Shown here: piece by piece, positions 44,917-52,998 of the stretch | How the letters are laid out: each line of letters starts with the position of its first letter | How positions within the stretch are numbered: position 1 is the first letter of the stretch | Origin: Saprospiraceae bacterium | GTDB lineage: Bacteria; Bacteroidota; Bacteroidia; Chitinophagales; Saprospiraceae | DNA: 64,000 nt | Reading direction: 5' to 3' | Assembly: GCA_020630435.1 (NCBI GenBank) | Contig: JAHDBJ010000003.1 | Location: 163,860 to 227,859 of the forward strand | Notes under the pieces: model-generated | What the model saw: the letters and a program-made list of their open reading frames with translations, nothing else | The model's database searches: none | What the model was told of the DNA's origin: nothing | Translations under genes and position numbers: made by a program

Positions 44917-45783
44917 TTATAATTCTGTTAGTTTATCGTAGGTTTCTGGACGACGATCTCGGAAAAACTGCCATGTCGAACGCACTTCGTCTATCATATC
45001 TAAGTCAAATTCGGCGATGAGTAATTCATCGTCGTATTCTGAGGCTTCGGCAAAGATTTGTCCTCTAGGATCGACGAAATAGGATGTACCATAAAATCGT
45101 CCTAAGTTCCAAGGTTTTTCTTCTCCAACACGGTTGATACAGCCCATAAAATAGCCATTGGCGGCAGCATGGGCAGGTTGTTCTAATTTCCATAAATATT
45201 GAGAAAGTCCTGCAACTGTCGCAGAGGGGTTGTAAACAATTTCTGCACCATTAAGTCCTAAGCATCTCGCACCATCAGGGAAGTGGCGATCATAACAAAT
45301 ATAGACGCCAACTTTCGCATATTTGGTTTGGAAAACAGGATAGCCTAAATTGCCAGGTTTAAAGAAGAATTTTTCCCAAAATCCAGAGGTGTGTGGAATA
45401 TGATTTTTACGATACTTGCCCAAGTAAGTACCATCGGCATCTATAACAGCAGCCGTATTATATAGCACTCCAGCCTGTTCTTTTTCATATAACGAAGCTA
45501 CAATTACCATATCGTATTTCTTCGCATATTCTGCTAATCGCTCTGTTGTTGGTCCTGGCACCAGTTCTGCAGAGGCATACCAATTTTTATCTTGTCCAGG
45601 ACAGAAATAAGGGGTATTAAATATCTCTTGTAAACATAGAATTTGTACTCCTTTTTTCCCTGCTTCTTCAATATATGGGATATGCTTTTGGTACATCGCT
45701 TCCACGATTTCTTCAATCGTACCTTCTCCCTCCGTCATGGGGAGACTCATTTGGATTAATCCTGATTTTACTATTCTTGGCAT
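44917..45783 (-). CDS. Nitrilase-superfamily hydrolase, probable beta-ureidopropionase
   Basis: A 288-residue carbon-nitrogen hydrolase. The catalytic triad of the superfamily is visible: Glu in LCLQEIFNTPYFC, Lys in KYRKNHIPHTSGFWEKFFF and Cys in VGVYICYDRHFPDGARCLGL. It ends STWQFFRDRRPETYDKL, a pattern shared by beta-ureidopropionase and N-carbamoylputrescine amidase. Placement between dihydropyrimidinase and PreTA favours beta-ureidopropionase, which hydrolyses N-carbamoyl-beta-alanine to beta-alanine, CO2 and ammonia, the third step of the route. Confidence 0.9.
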   Translation of the reverse strand: MPRIVKSGLIQMSLPMTEGEGTIEEIVEAMYQKHIPYIEEAGKKGVQILCLQEIFNTPYFCPGQDKNWYASAELVPGPTTERLAEYAKKYDMVIVASLYEKEQAGVLYNTAAVIDADGTYLGKYRKNHIPHTSGFWEKFFFKPGNLGYPVFQTKYAKVGVYICYDRHFPDGARCLGLNGAEIVYNPSATVAGLSQYLWKLEQPAHAAANGYFMGCINRVGEEKPWNLGRFYGTSYFVDPRGQIFAEASEYDDELLIAEFDLDMIDEVRSTWQFFRDRRPETYDKLTEL

Positions 45784-45825
45784 ATTTAGTTGCTTTGTTT
45801 TTTATTTAATTATTATATGAATGTT

Positions 45826-46746
45826 TTAATCAAAATCTGCTCGTATTCTATCTTTATTATAAACCTCCCATTTGTCTTCTTTTTTTATAAAAACAATAGG
45901 AACATAACCATTTGCACAATGCAAGAGAACGGGTAAGGCGATAAAGGCTTTGTCTAAAGCCTTATTGAAACTAATCATTGTAATATAAGTATCTAGTCCA
46001 ACTTCATAGTCATTTTGCGCTCTTGCTAATCCTTCTACAAATGAAATTTTGCGTTTAAGATCTTCATCTTGTAAATGAATTTTTTCTCCTACACTTATAA
46101 AGGTTCTTTTACCAATAAATTCAAGTAATGCCCGACCTCTTTCAGAATTTGTTGGGTAGATTATTTTATAATCTTTAAAAGCATACTGAATATCGGGTCG
46201 AAAATCCTTTATGGTCGGAATATCTTCATAAGTACCTAATGAAGGACAATACTTATATAAATAGTTGGATTTAAAGCCCCAATATTCTAATAATTTATAA
46301 TTTTTAATTTGTTCTAGACTTAACGTTTTACGTCTAAATTTTAAAGGCCATTGTTTGTCGTTAATTTTGGGTACTGCAACCTTTTCAAATATTACCTTTT
46401 TATCATCTATTTCAAAGTCTTCACAAATTCGATAATGAATGTTTGTTTGAGGGATAAAATATTTATGATTTGAGTATTTTCTGTCAGCAGTTCTTGGCAG
46501 ATAAAACTCCTCTATATAAGCATCATAAACCCCATAAATAGCTTTTAAGGTATCATTGATTTCTTCTACGTTTATTGGTTTGCTGTCTCTATAAACTTGA
46601 TTTAAGAAGGAGTCGAGCACTTCAATTGATTGACCGTTTTTATAGCCGTCTTCTAATACTTTCAAATAGTTGTTTGAAGGTTGTGCAAAAATTGAAAATG
46701 CACTCATTGTATAGAAACAAACCCCTACGAAAATCATTTTGGACAC
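45826..46746 (-). CDS. Secreted protein of unknown function inside the pyrimidine operon
   Basis: A 306-residue protein with a signal peptide (VGVCFYTMSAFSIFAQ). The mature part contains YGVYDAYIEEFYLPRTADRK, KYFIPQTNIHYRICEDFEID and a C-terminal region ending GYVPIVFIKKEDKWEVYNKD. I do not recognise a family. The GTG start at 46746 overlaps the dihydropyrimidinase stop by one base and is preceded at ideal spacing by AAGGAGGTGA, a near-perfect Shine-Dalgarno; the ATG at 46737 is possible but badly spaced. It sits between two enzymes of the pathway, so it is coexpressed, yet nothing in it indicates a pyrimidine role. Confidence 0.75.
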   Translation of the reverse strand: MSKMIFVGVCFYTMSAFSIFAQPSNNYLKVLEDGYKNGQSIEVLDSFLNQVYRDSKPINVEEINDTLKAIYGVYDAYIEEFYLPRTADRKYSNHKYFIPQTNIHYRICEDFEIDDKKVIFEKVAVPKINDKQWPLKFRRKTLSLEQIKNYKLLEYWGFKSNYLYKYCPSLGTYEDIPTIKDFRPDIQYAFKDYKIIYPTNSERGRALLEFIGKRTFISVGEKIHLQDEDLKRKISFVEGLARAQNDYEVGLDTYITMISFNKALDKAFIALPVLLHCANGYVPIVFIKKEDKWEVYNKDRIRADFD

Positions 46747-48128
46747 TATATCACCTCCTTAACTTTTCCTCGTTTAACAAATTGACCATAACCTTTTTCG
46801 ATTTGTACTTCTCCATTGTCAATAGCTACTTTTCCTCTAAGCAAGACTTGCTTGCATTTACCTGTACATTCCCAGCCTTCGTATCCTGAATAATCGACAT
46901 TCATATGGTGTGTCTTAGCCGAAATGCTGTGTTTTTCATTCGGATCAAATATAACAATGTCTGCATCCGAACCTATCGCAATACAGCCTTTTTTGGGATA
47001 CATTCCAAATATCTTGGCAGGATTAGTACATAATACTTCCACGAATTTATTGACACTTATTTTACCTTTATTCACGCCTTCTGAATACAACAATTCTACC
47101 CGATTTTCGATAGCGGGATGACCATTTGGAATTTTTGAAAAATCATCTTTCCCCATAAGCTTTTGCTCCCACATAAATGGACAGTGATCGGTCGCCACCA
47201 CTTGTACTAGTCCTTGATTCAAGCCCGCCCATAATGCTTCTTGATCTTTCTTTTCTCTTAAAGGAGGACTCATCACCCATTTTGCCCCTTCAAAATCTTT
47301 TTCATATAATGATGCATCAATAATTAAATATTGGATACAGGTTTCGACATATACTTTTTGATTTCGAAGTGTTTTTTGACGGATTTGGTTTAAAGCACCT
47401 TCACAAGTCATGTGAACGATATAACCCGTTGCACCTGCATATTCTAGCATATCCGCAAAACGCCCTGATGCTTCGGCTTCCGTAACTTCAGGTTGAGATA
47501 AGTAATGATATAGAGGCGAGAGCTTGCCTTCTGATTTATGTTTCGCTATTAAACTATCAATCATATCGCCATTGGTGGCATGAACAGTAACCATACCTCC
47601 ATGCTTTTTGACTTCTTTCATCAATTGCACCATTTGACCATCATCGATCATCAGCGCTCCTTTATAAGCCATGAAGGTTTTGAAGGAATTGATACCTTCT
47701 TCCTCTATCATCTGTTGGATTTCTTTTCGAGTATCTTCATTAAAATCAGTTACTGCCATATGGAAAGAGTAGTCTCCATAGCAATTGCCATTAGAACGCC
47801 CCTGCCATTGATCTAGGGCATGGCGTAGTGATTTGCCTTGTGTTTGGAGTACAAAATCGATCACCATTGTTGTGCCTCCATGTAATGCTGCAAGTGTTCC
47901 TGTTTCGTAGGTATCGCTAGAAAACGTACCCATAAAAGGCATTTCCAAATGAACATGAGGATCAATCGCACCAGGAAAAACAATTTTACCTGTAGCATCA
48001 ATTATTTCATCTGCTTGGTGTTCGAGATTTAGCCCTATGGCGGCTATCGTTTCTCCTTCAATATAAATATCGGCGATGTAATCATCAGAAGCGGTAACGA
48101 TTCTTCCGTTTTTGATTAGGATAGACAT
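46746..48128 (-). CDS. hydA: Dihydropyrimidinase
   Basis: A 460-residue cytosolic amidohydrolase opening the ring of dihydrouracil/dihydrothymine to N-carbamoyl-beta-amino acids. Metal ligands: DPHVHLEMPF, the carbamylated lysine in INSFKTFMAYKGALMIDDGQ, MVTVHATNGD, GYIVHMTCEGALNQIR and VVATDHCPFMWEQKLMGK. Normal length for dihydropyrimidinase/D-hydantoinase (about 460). The two names cannot be split by motif, but the adjacent PreTA and beta-ureidopropionase support dihydropyrimidinase. First gene of the operon. Confidence 0.95.
   Translation of the reverse strand: MSILIKNGRIVTASDDYIADIYIEGETIAAIGLNLEHQADEIIDATGKIVFPGAIDPHVHLEMPFMGTFSSDTYETGTLAALHGGTTMVIDFVLQTQGKSLRHALDQWQGRSNGNCYGDYSFHMAVTDFNEDTRKEIQQMIEEEGINSFKTFMAYKGALMIDDGQMVQLMKEVKKHGGMVTVHATNGDMIDSLIAKHKSEGKLSPLYHYLSQPEVTEAEASGRFADMLEYAGATGYIVHMTCEGALNQIRQKTLRNQKVYVETCIQYLIIDASLYEKDFEGAKWVMSPPLREKKDQEALWAGLNQGLVQVVATDHCPFMWEQKLMGKDDFSKIPNGHPAIENRVELLYSEGVNKGKISVNKFVEVLCTNPAKIFGMYPKKGCIAIGSDADIVIFDPNEKHSISAKTHHMNVDYSGYEGWECTGKCKQVLLRGKVAIDNGEVQIEKGYGQFVKRGKVKEVI
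46752..46761 (-). promoter_or_regulatory. Near-perfect Shine-Dalgarno for the 46746 GTG start
   Basis: The minus strand reads TTAAGGAGGTGATATAGTG; AAGGAGGTGA is complementary to the 16S rRNA 3' tail, with seven bases between AGGAGG and GTG. It lies within the last codons of hydA and decides the start of the secreted protein. Confidence 0.6.
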
Positions 48129-48277
48129 ATAAGTTGGTTTGTTTACTTTTGTGTGTTGACCTAAATATATTAAGAAAAACCGTTAAGGTATAATTTTTTA
48201 TTTTAAAATGGAATATTTTTTAGTATAAAATTTTGTGTGTACTGAATTTTAGTATGCTAAAATATCGAAGTTGGCAT

Positions 48278-48339
48278 TTCATAAAATGCAGACTGCCTAT
48301 TCAATTAGAAAATCAAATAGGCAGTCTGCATTTTATGAA
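48278..48339. terminator. Perfect 24-bp hairpin, probable terminator
   Basis: Arms 48278-48301 and 48316-48339 are exact inverted copies around a 14-base loop, with core GCAGACTGCCTATT. It lies 17 bases beyond the stop of the minus-strand DUF4252 gene. There is no long T-run outside, but each arm has A/T-rich outer ends (GCATTTTATGAA). A mobile repeat is the alternative. Confidence 0.6.
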
Positions 48340-48355
48340 GATAACCTTGCTTCTT

Positions 48356-48889
48356 TTAATTTTGGATACCTCCTATCAGGCCATTACTGCCTTCATTTTG
48401 AATGGTTTGTACGATATGGTTTATATCCTCATAATCCATTTTAGTTTTTAAATTAAGCATCACAAATTCATCGGTTTCATCAACTAAAATTAATAAATTT
48501 TTAATGACATTATTTTTTTCTATTACAAACAAATTGACATTTGTGTCTCCATCTCTTACTTTAATCAGTTCTTCAAAATTATCTTCTTTGATATTAGATA
48601 TTAATTCGTTGTAAGCTTTAGTACTAAGGACATCTTTATTTTCTACAACTAGCAATTTTAGTGATTTTACTTTCCTAGTAAATTCTAGAGCCATTTTTGT
48701 TTCATCATCATCTTCAATAAAAGATTTTGCAAAAAATACCCCCGTTCTGATTAAAAAGCCTGGAATAGAAATTTTGGTTGTATTTTCGCTTTTATGAAAC
48801 GAATTCATAAAACGAGTAACATTGGTTGTTTGTCCAAAAGATAGAACTGCAAAACTTAGTGATATTAAAATTGAAATTAGGTATTTCAT
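48356..48889 (-). CDS. DUF4252 protein, second copy
   Basis: A 177-residue exported protein with signal peptide (ISILISLSFAVLSFGQ). It matches the DUF4252 pattern: TTKISIPGFLIRTGVFFAKS, a central VKSLKLLVVENKDVLSTKAY and KVRDGDTNVNLFVIEKNNVI, KNLLILVDETDEFVMLNLKT. The preceding gene is a diverged paralogue. DUF4252 proteins have no established activity and usually accompany ECF sigma/anti-sigma pairs in Bacteroidota, as here. Last gene of a four-gene minus-strand operon; a perfect hairpin follows. Confidence 0.85.
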   Translation of the reverse strand: MKYLISILISLSFAVLSFGQTTNVTRFMNSFHKSENTTKISIPGFLIRTGVFFAKSFIEDDDETKMALEFTRKVKSLKLLVVENKDVLSTKAYNELISNIKEDNFEELIKVRDGDTNVNLFVIEKNNVIKNLLILVDETDEFVMLNLKTKMDYEDINHIVQTIQNEGSNGLIGGIQN

Positions 48890-48954
48890 CGATTATATGA
48901 TTTATAGTTTATAATATTACATAAGGGATCAAGACATTGTTTAGAAATCAAACA

Positions 48955-49479
48955 CTACCGCTCTTCCAGCGCTTTTAAATGGTCTGCACCTTTTATATCT
49001 ATACTCTTCGATAGCTTACCGATCTTATCCAAATCAATATTTCCTACAAAACTGATTAATACAAATTCATCAGGACTTCCAACAACCAATAATAATTCAT
49101 TGATGACATTCCCTTCATCTTTTACCAAGAATTGAACGTTTTCATTTTCATCTCTCACGGTCATCAACACCTCATATCCTTTTGTATTGATTTTTTGTAA
49201 TGCTTCCTTATAGAGTTCCCTTGGATTTTTTTCTGTTGTTAAAATTCTAAGTCCACGCAAATCAGAGATAACCTCTAGTACTTCTTTGGCTTCATCATCA
49301 TCCATATTATCTGTATCTATTTTGCCAAGCATTTGAAACATTTTAGGGCTTATATATACCGACGTAAAGTCTTCGCTTTCATAATATTGTTCAAAATATT
49401 TAGATATAGCATCTTCTTGTCCATAAACATTGTTAAAGACAAAAGTCGAAGCAAGGAAAAAGATTATTATATATTTCAT
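48955..49479 (-). CDS. DUF4252 protein, first copy
   Basis: A 174-residue exported protein with signal peptide (IIIFFLASTFVFNNVYGQ). DUF4252 features parallel its neighbour: DFTSVYISPKMFQMLGKIDT, VISDLRGLRILTTEKNPREL, MTVRDENENVQFLVKDEGNV and INELLLVVGSPDEFVLISFV. It is clearly paralogous with the next gene but much diverged, so duplication is old. Function unknown; placement just after a membrane anti-sigma-like gene suggests an envelope sensing or response role. Confidence 0.87.
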   Translation of the reverse strand: MKYIIIFFLASTFVFNNVYGQEDAISKYFEQYYESEDFTSVYISPKMFQMLGKIDTDNMDDDEAKEVLEVISDLRGLRILTTEKNPRELYKEALQKINTKGYEVLMTVRDENENVQFLVKDEGNVINELLLVVGSPDEFVLISFVGNIDLDKIGKLSKSIDIKGADHLKALEER

Positions 49480-49526
49480 ATTGAATTTATTTTAGTTGTT
49501 AAATAAAGCGGTTTGATTAAATTCCA

Positions 49527-50000
49527 CTAATTCTCAATTATTTGTTGAACATCCTGCACTTTCACTATACCTTTTGTGGCTTTATCGGTACCTTGATTTA
49601 GCTTAGAGGATAAAAGTAAAAGTGCTTCTTTAGTAGCAGCATAGGCTTCTTCAGGATTTTCAATTTCAATGTGTTTAGTGGTATCCATCGAATAATTTTG
49701 GTAGCTCCAAACAGAGAAAAATAATAAAATAGCTGCTGCTGAAGCTCTTGTCCAATATTTAAGTTTTTTAATTTTAGAACCTTTTATAGGTTTGAGATCA
49801 TGAATTATTTCACGTTCAATTTTATCATTAATTTCTATATCTTTAGCTAGTGTATAATATTGAAATAGGGGTTTATATTTCAAAAAATCAGGATGGATAT
49901 TTTGCTTTGAGAAATAGGTTTTCAATATTTTTTCATCCTGAATTGATGATTCTCCATTCCAGTATTTATTAAGTAATTGTTCAATCATTTTATAGTCCAT
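49527..50000 (-). CDS. Anti-sigma-factor-like membrane protein
   Basis: A 157-residue protein. Residues 1-75 are cytoplasmic (MIEQLLNKYWNGESSIQDEK, a common opening of Bacteroidota anti-sigma-like proteins), one helix spans about 84-102 (TRASAAAILLFFSVWSYQNY), and about 55 residues are periplasmic (EEAYAATKEALLLLSSKLNQ). It overlaps the sigma gene by 11 bases, so the two are translationally coupled. Its role as anti-sigma factor is inferred from position and topology. No conserved zinc-binding HxxxCxxC motif is present. Confidence 0.85.
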   Translation of the reverse strand: MDYKMIEQLLNKYWNGESSIQDEKILKTYFSKQNIHPDFLKYKPLFQYYTLAKDIEINDKIEREIIHDLKPIKGSKIKKLKYWTRASAAAILLFFSVWSYQNYSMDTTKHIEIENPEEAYAATKEALLLLSSKLNQGTDKATKGIVKVQDVQQIIEN

Positions 50001-50499
50001 AAGATTGAATTTTTATAAGTTTCTCACGAATTTTTTTCCGAGCTCTGAATAAATTTACTTTCACTACATTAACATCAACATTCAAGATATCAGCTATTTC
50101 TAAATAACTTTTTTCTTCTATATCTCTAAGCTGAATAATTAATTTTTGCCTTTCAGGTAAACTATTGATGATTTGATTAATCGTATTAAAAGTATCTGAA
50201 AGTTCTGTTTGTTTAGATGGTGTAATTTGTGCAGCATTCAAATTATATTGTGTATCTATATTCTCTGTTCTACGATGTTTTGACCGAGTTTTATCAATTG
50301 AAAGATTTTTCGTCATTCGCATACACCATGCTTCAATATTTTTAACCTGATATAATTCTTCATTCTTCTCCCATGTTTTAATCATCACTTCTTGTACCAC
50401 GTCTTCAGCTTCTTGAATATTGCCTAGTATTCGCAAAGCAAAGCGAAATAGTTTATTTTTTAAAGGTATTATATGATGTGTAAAGTCTTTCATATTCAT
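49990..50499 (-). CDS. ECF-type RNA polymerase sigma factor
   Basis: A 169-residue alternative sigma factor. Region 2 includes FALRILGNIQEAEDVVQEVM and IKTWEKNEELYQVKNIEAWC with MTKNLSIDKTRSKHRR; region 4 is LPERQKLIIQLRDIEEKSYL followed by EIADILNVDVNVVKVNLFRA and RKKIREKL. Normal length for ECF factors. First gene of an operon with an anti-sigma-like protein and two DUF4252 proteins. It probably responds to an envelope signal, and such operons often autoregulate, though I cannot identify its promoter. Confidence 0.95.
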   Translation of the reverse strand: MNMKDFTHHIIPLKNKLFRFALRILGNIQEAEDVVQEVMIKTWEKNEELYQVKNIEAWCMRMTKNLSIDKTRSKHRRTENIDTQYNLNAAQITPSKQTELSDTFNTINQIINSLPERQKLIIQLRDIEEKSYLEIADILNVDVNVVKVNLFRARKKIREKLIKIQSYGL

Positions 50500-50849
50500 A
50501 ATTCATCACCAAGACGATTCAAGTATTATTTTGTTACAATAGAATTATTTTTTTTTAAAAAATTTCTAAAAAAGTTCTATACTGTTAATGTAATAAGGAA
50601 GTTGTTTAAAAATAGAATGATGAATTATTTACAAGTCATTGTATCTCAATATTTCAGCTAATTCTTTTTACCGTTAAAAGAATGGAGTTTTATCTTGAAA
50701 TACAAGCACTTATAATTAAAATAAACCTTCATTATTAAACAACTTCAAGATCTAGCCTATAGGCACTTAAAATGATAATAGGTTAAATAAACAATGGATA
50801 TTAAATATATCAGGCCAATACCAGAAAATAATTGATAAAATATAAAAGA
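50500..50849. other. 350-base intergenic region without a gene
   Basis: AT-rich divergent region between the ECF sigma operon and the ChaN-like lipoprotein. It holds a possible miniature inverted-repeat element (50598-50746) and an internal hairpin ATTCTTTT/AAAAGAAT near 50660-50685. No convincing coding frame or RNA gene is seen. Confidence 0.5.
50598..50746. repeat. Possible MITE-like element with 12-bp terminal inverted repeats
   Basis: GAAGTTGTTTAA (50598-50609) and TTAAACAACTTC (50735-50746) are exact inverted copies bounding 149 bases, flanked on both sides by the trinucleotide AAG (50595-50597 and 50747-50749), as a target duplication would be. The right end, extended to 15 bases, recurs in opposite orientation at 13431-13445. 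In such AT-rich DNA matches of this size can arise by chance, so this is tentative. Confidence 0.3.
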
Positions 50850-52073
50850 ATGAAGCAGACCACAATAGTCTTTTCCCTTTTCTTATTCTGTTTGTCTACT
50901 TCTTGTAGGAATAAGTCTTCAAGCCGATTAATAGTATTCGATAGTTCTAATTATTTATTAAATAATGAAATAGAACATACTTTAAACGTCTATAAAGATG
51001 GAGGATTTACCGCTCGTAAATATGCTTTAGTTTCCGAGTACCAGAAGGTTCTTGAAAGTATGGATTTTCAAAAAGACTCTATAGAATCTGCTACTAGTAA
51101 TTTAAGAGATTCAATCTTAAATTATTATCAAGCTGTCGATGCTATTGATTTTATTATAAAAGCATCTAAGAATCATGAATTTTTATTTTTAAATGAAGCA
51201 CACTTTCGACCATACCATAAAACGTTTTTACGGCAATTGCTTGCTCCTTTAAAAGAACAGGGTTATCAGTATTTAGCACTTGAAGCAACAGGAAAGATAC
51301 GGGAAGGCGATGCACGTTCCAAGATACAAGTTCAAACCTCACGAAAAAGTGTCGCTCGCAATAGTATAAAATATGATCCTACTCAGTATAGGACACTAGA
51401 ACCAGAATTTGGTACACTTGTAAAAGAAGCCATTGATTTGGATTATATCGTTTTTGGGTATGACGAAGGGAGTGGAGAAGAAAGAGAAATTAAAGGTGCT
51501 AAGAACATACTAGAAAAGATTCAAAATTATAATGAAGGTGGTAAAACAATTGTCTTTTGTGGCTGGGATCATATTAAAGAAGTGGAAACAGGAACTTATT
51601 GGGGGTACGCTTTAGCGGGAAGAATAAAAGAATATACTGGGACTGATCCTTTAACAATCAATCAAACCAGATATTCAGAAAGAAGCCAACGTTATTTTGA
51701 AGATTCTATTTATCAGCTCTTTGATTTTAAAAAATCTACTATACTTATTGATAAAAATGGCAATTCGTATAACAACGAAAAAAATCCAAATTGGTACGAT
51801 TTGATGGTTTTTCATCCTAGGACTCAATATCAACACAATATACCTCATTGGATAACTGATAAACAACCTATTCGAGAAATAGAGCTGCCTCCTTTGGATA
51901 TAGTTTGTCCTTGTAAAGTATTTTTATTTAAAAAAAATGAAGATTATCATAGAGCAGTTCCTACTTACGTTTGTGAAACAACTGATCTTAATTCACCGAT
52001 ACACCTCCCGATTGGTAATATGGATTATCATATAATTGTAAGCACTAAAGATAAGAGTTATCTTATAGATTAA
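50850..52073 (+). CDS. Lipoprotein with ChaN/EreA-like fold signature
   Basis: A 407-residue lipoprotein. I start it at ATG 50850 so that MKQTTIVFSLFLFCLSTSC forms a proper signal with lipobox; a TTG 18 bases upstream is also in frame. The core has FLFLNEAHFRPYHKTFLRQL then QGYQYLALEATGK (glutamate-histidine near the start, glutamate after a beta-strand) and IVFCGWDHIKEVETG, a pattern like the haem-binding ChaN/erythromycin-esterase/TraB clan. Activity is unknown; a hydrolase or ligand-binding role at the cell envelope is inferred. Converges with rnz over a shared TTAA. Confidence 0.7.
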   Translation: MKQTTIVFSLFLFCLSTSCRNKSSSRLIVFDSSNYLLNNEIEHTLNVYKDGGFTARKYALVSEYQKVLESMDFQKDSIESATSNLRDSILNYYQAVDAIDFIIKASKNHEFLFLNEAHFRPYHKTFLRQLLAPLKEQGYQYLALEATGKIREGDARSKIQVQTSRKSVARNSIKYDPTQYRTLEPEFGTLVKEAIDLDYIVFGYDEGSGEEREIKGAKNILEKIQNYNEGGKTIVFCGWDHIKEVETGTYWGYALAGRIKEYTGTDPLTINQTRYSERSQRYFEDSIYQLFDFKKSTILIDKNGNSYNNEKNPNWYDLMVFHPRTQYQHNIPHWITDKQPIREIELPPLDIVCPCKVFLFKKNEDYHRAVPTYVCETTDLNSPIHLPIGNMDYHIIVSTKDKSYLID

Positions 52074-52981
52074 TTTGTAATCGTATAGACCTTTCCTTCA
52101 ATTGCCAACTGAGTGTTTTGGAATACCGACTTTGCTTCGATCAGTAATGGATCAAGCTCTTTATATCTAGCTGAGAAATGTCCTAATAATAATTTTTTAG
52201 CAGAAGCTTTGAGGGCTATCTTTGCAGCCTCAAAAGCAGTAGTATGTTTCGTTTTTATAGCTTTTTCAATATCCTCATGAAGGAATGTCGATTCATGGTA
52301 TAACATATTAACACCTTGAATAATCGGGATAATATCTTCTTTATAAATTGTATCTGAACAATAAGCATAACTACGAGGAGAAGGAGAATCTAGTGTTAGT
52401 TCACTATTCGGAATAACCGAACCATCTTCTTGTGTAAAATCCGCTCCATTTTTTATATCTGGTATAGTTGTAAAAGGAATATTATATTTATCAATAGCCT
52501 TTTTGAGCATTTTACGAGCCTGTTTTTTTTCTTTAAAAATATAGCCTGAAGTAGGGACTCTATGTTCTAGCGGGATAGAATAAACCTCCAGTACTTTACT
52601 TTTAAATATAAGTGTTGATGTGTTTGTATCGACTTCCTTAAAAATCAATGGGAAAGGCTCATTTTCTGGCCATAATAATGGTCGAATTAACTTTTCAAGC
52701 CCTTGAGGACTGTATATATTTAAAGGTTCTGTCCGTCCGTTAAGGGCGAAAGAAGTTAGCAATCCCAAGAGACCAAAATAATGATCACCATGCAAATGGC
52801 TAATAAAAATATGGTTTATTTTTCTAGCTCGAACGCTATGCTCCAACATTCTCATTTGAGTCCCCTCTCCACAGTCGATCAAAAACAACTGCTCATGTAC
52901 ATTTAGTACCTGAGCAGTTGGATGAAGACCATTGGCAGGTGTTGCAGCGCTACATCCTAAGATCCTCAATTCAAATTTCAT
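52070..52981 (-). CDS. rnz: Ribonuclease Z
   Basis: A 303-residue zinc endonuclease that removes the 3' trailer from tRNA precursors. The metallo-beta-lactamase motif is FISHLHGDHYFGLLGLL, preceded by FLIDCGEGTQMRMLEHSVRA. Later ligands are in YCSDTIYKEDIIPIIQGVNM (aspartate), LYHESTFLHED, HTTAFEAAKIALKASAKKLL and LGHFSARY (final histidine). Length is typical (305-310). It is cotranscribed with the STAS protein 17 bases upstream. Confidence 0.97.
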   Translation of the reverse strand: MKFELRILGCSAATPANGLHPTAQVLNVHEQLFLIDCGEGTQMRMLEHSVRARKINHIFISHLHGDHYFGLLGLLTSFALNGRTEPLNIYSPQGLEKLIRPLLWPENEPFPLIFKEVDTNTSTLIFKSKVLEVYSIPLEHRVPTSGYIFKEKKQARKMLKKAIDKYNIPFTTIPDIKNGADFTQEDGSVIPNSELTLDSPSPRSYAYCSDTIYKEDIIPIIQGVNMLYHESTFLHEDIEKAIKTKHTTAFEAAKIALKASAKKLLLGHFSARYKELDPLLIEAKSVFQNTQLAIEGKVYTITN

Positions 52982-52998
52982 ATTTTACAAATGGAATT

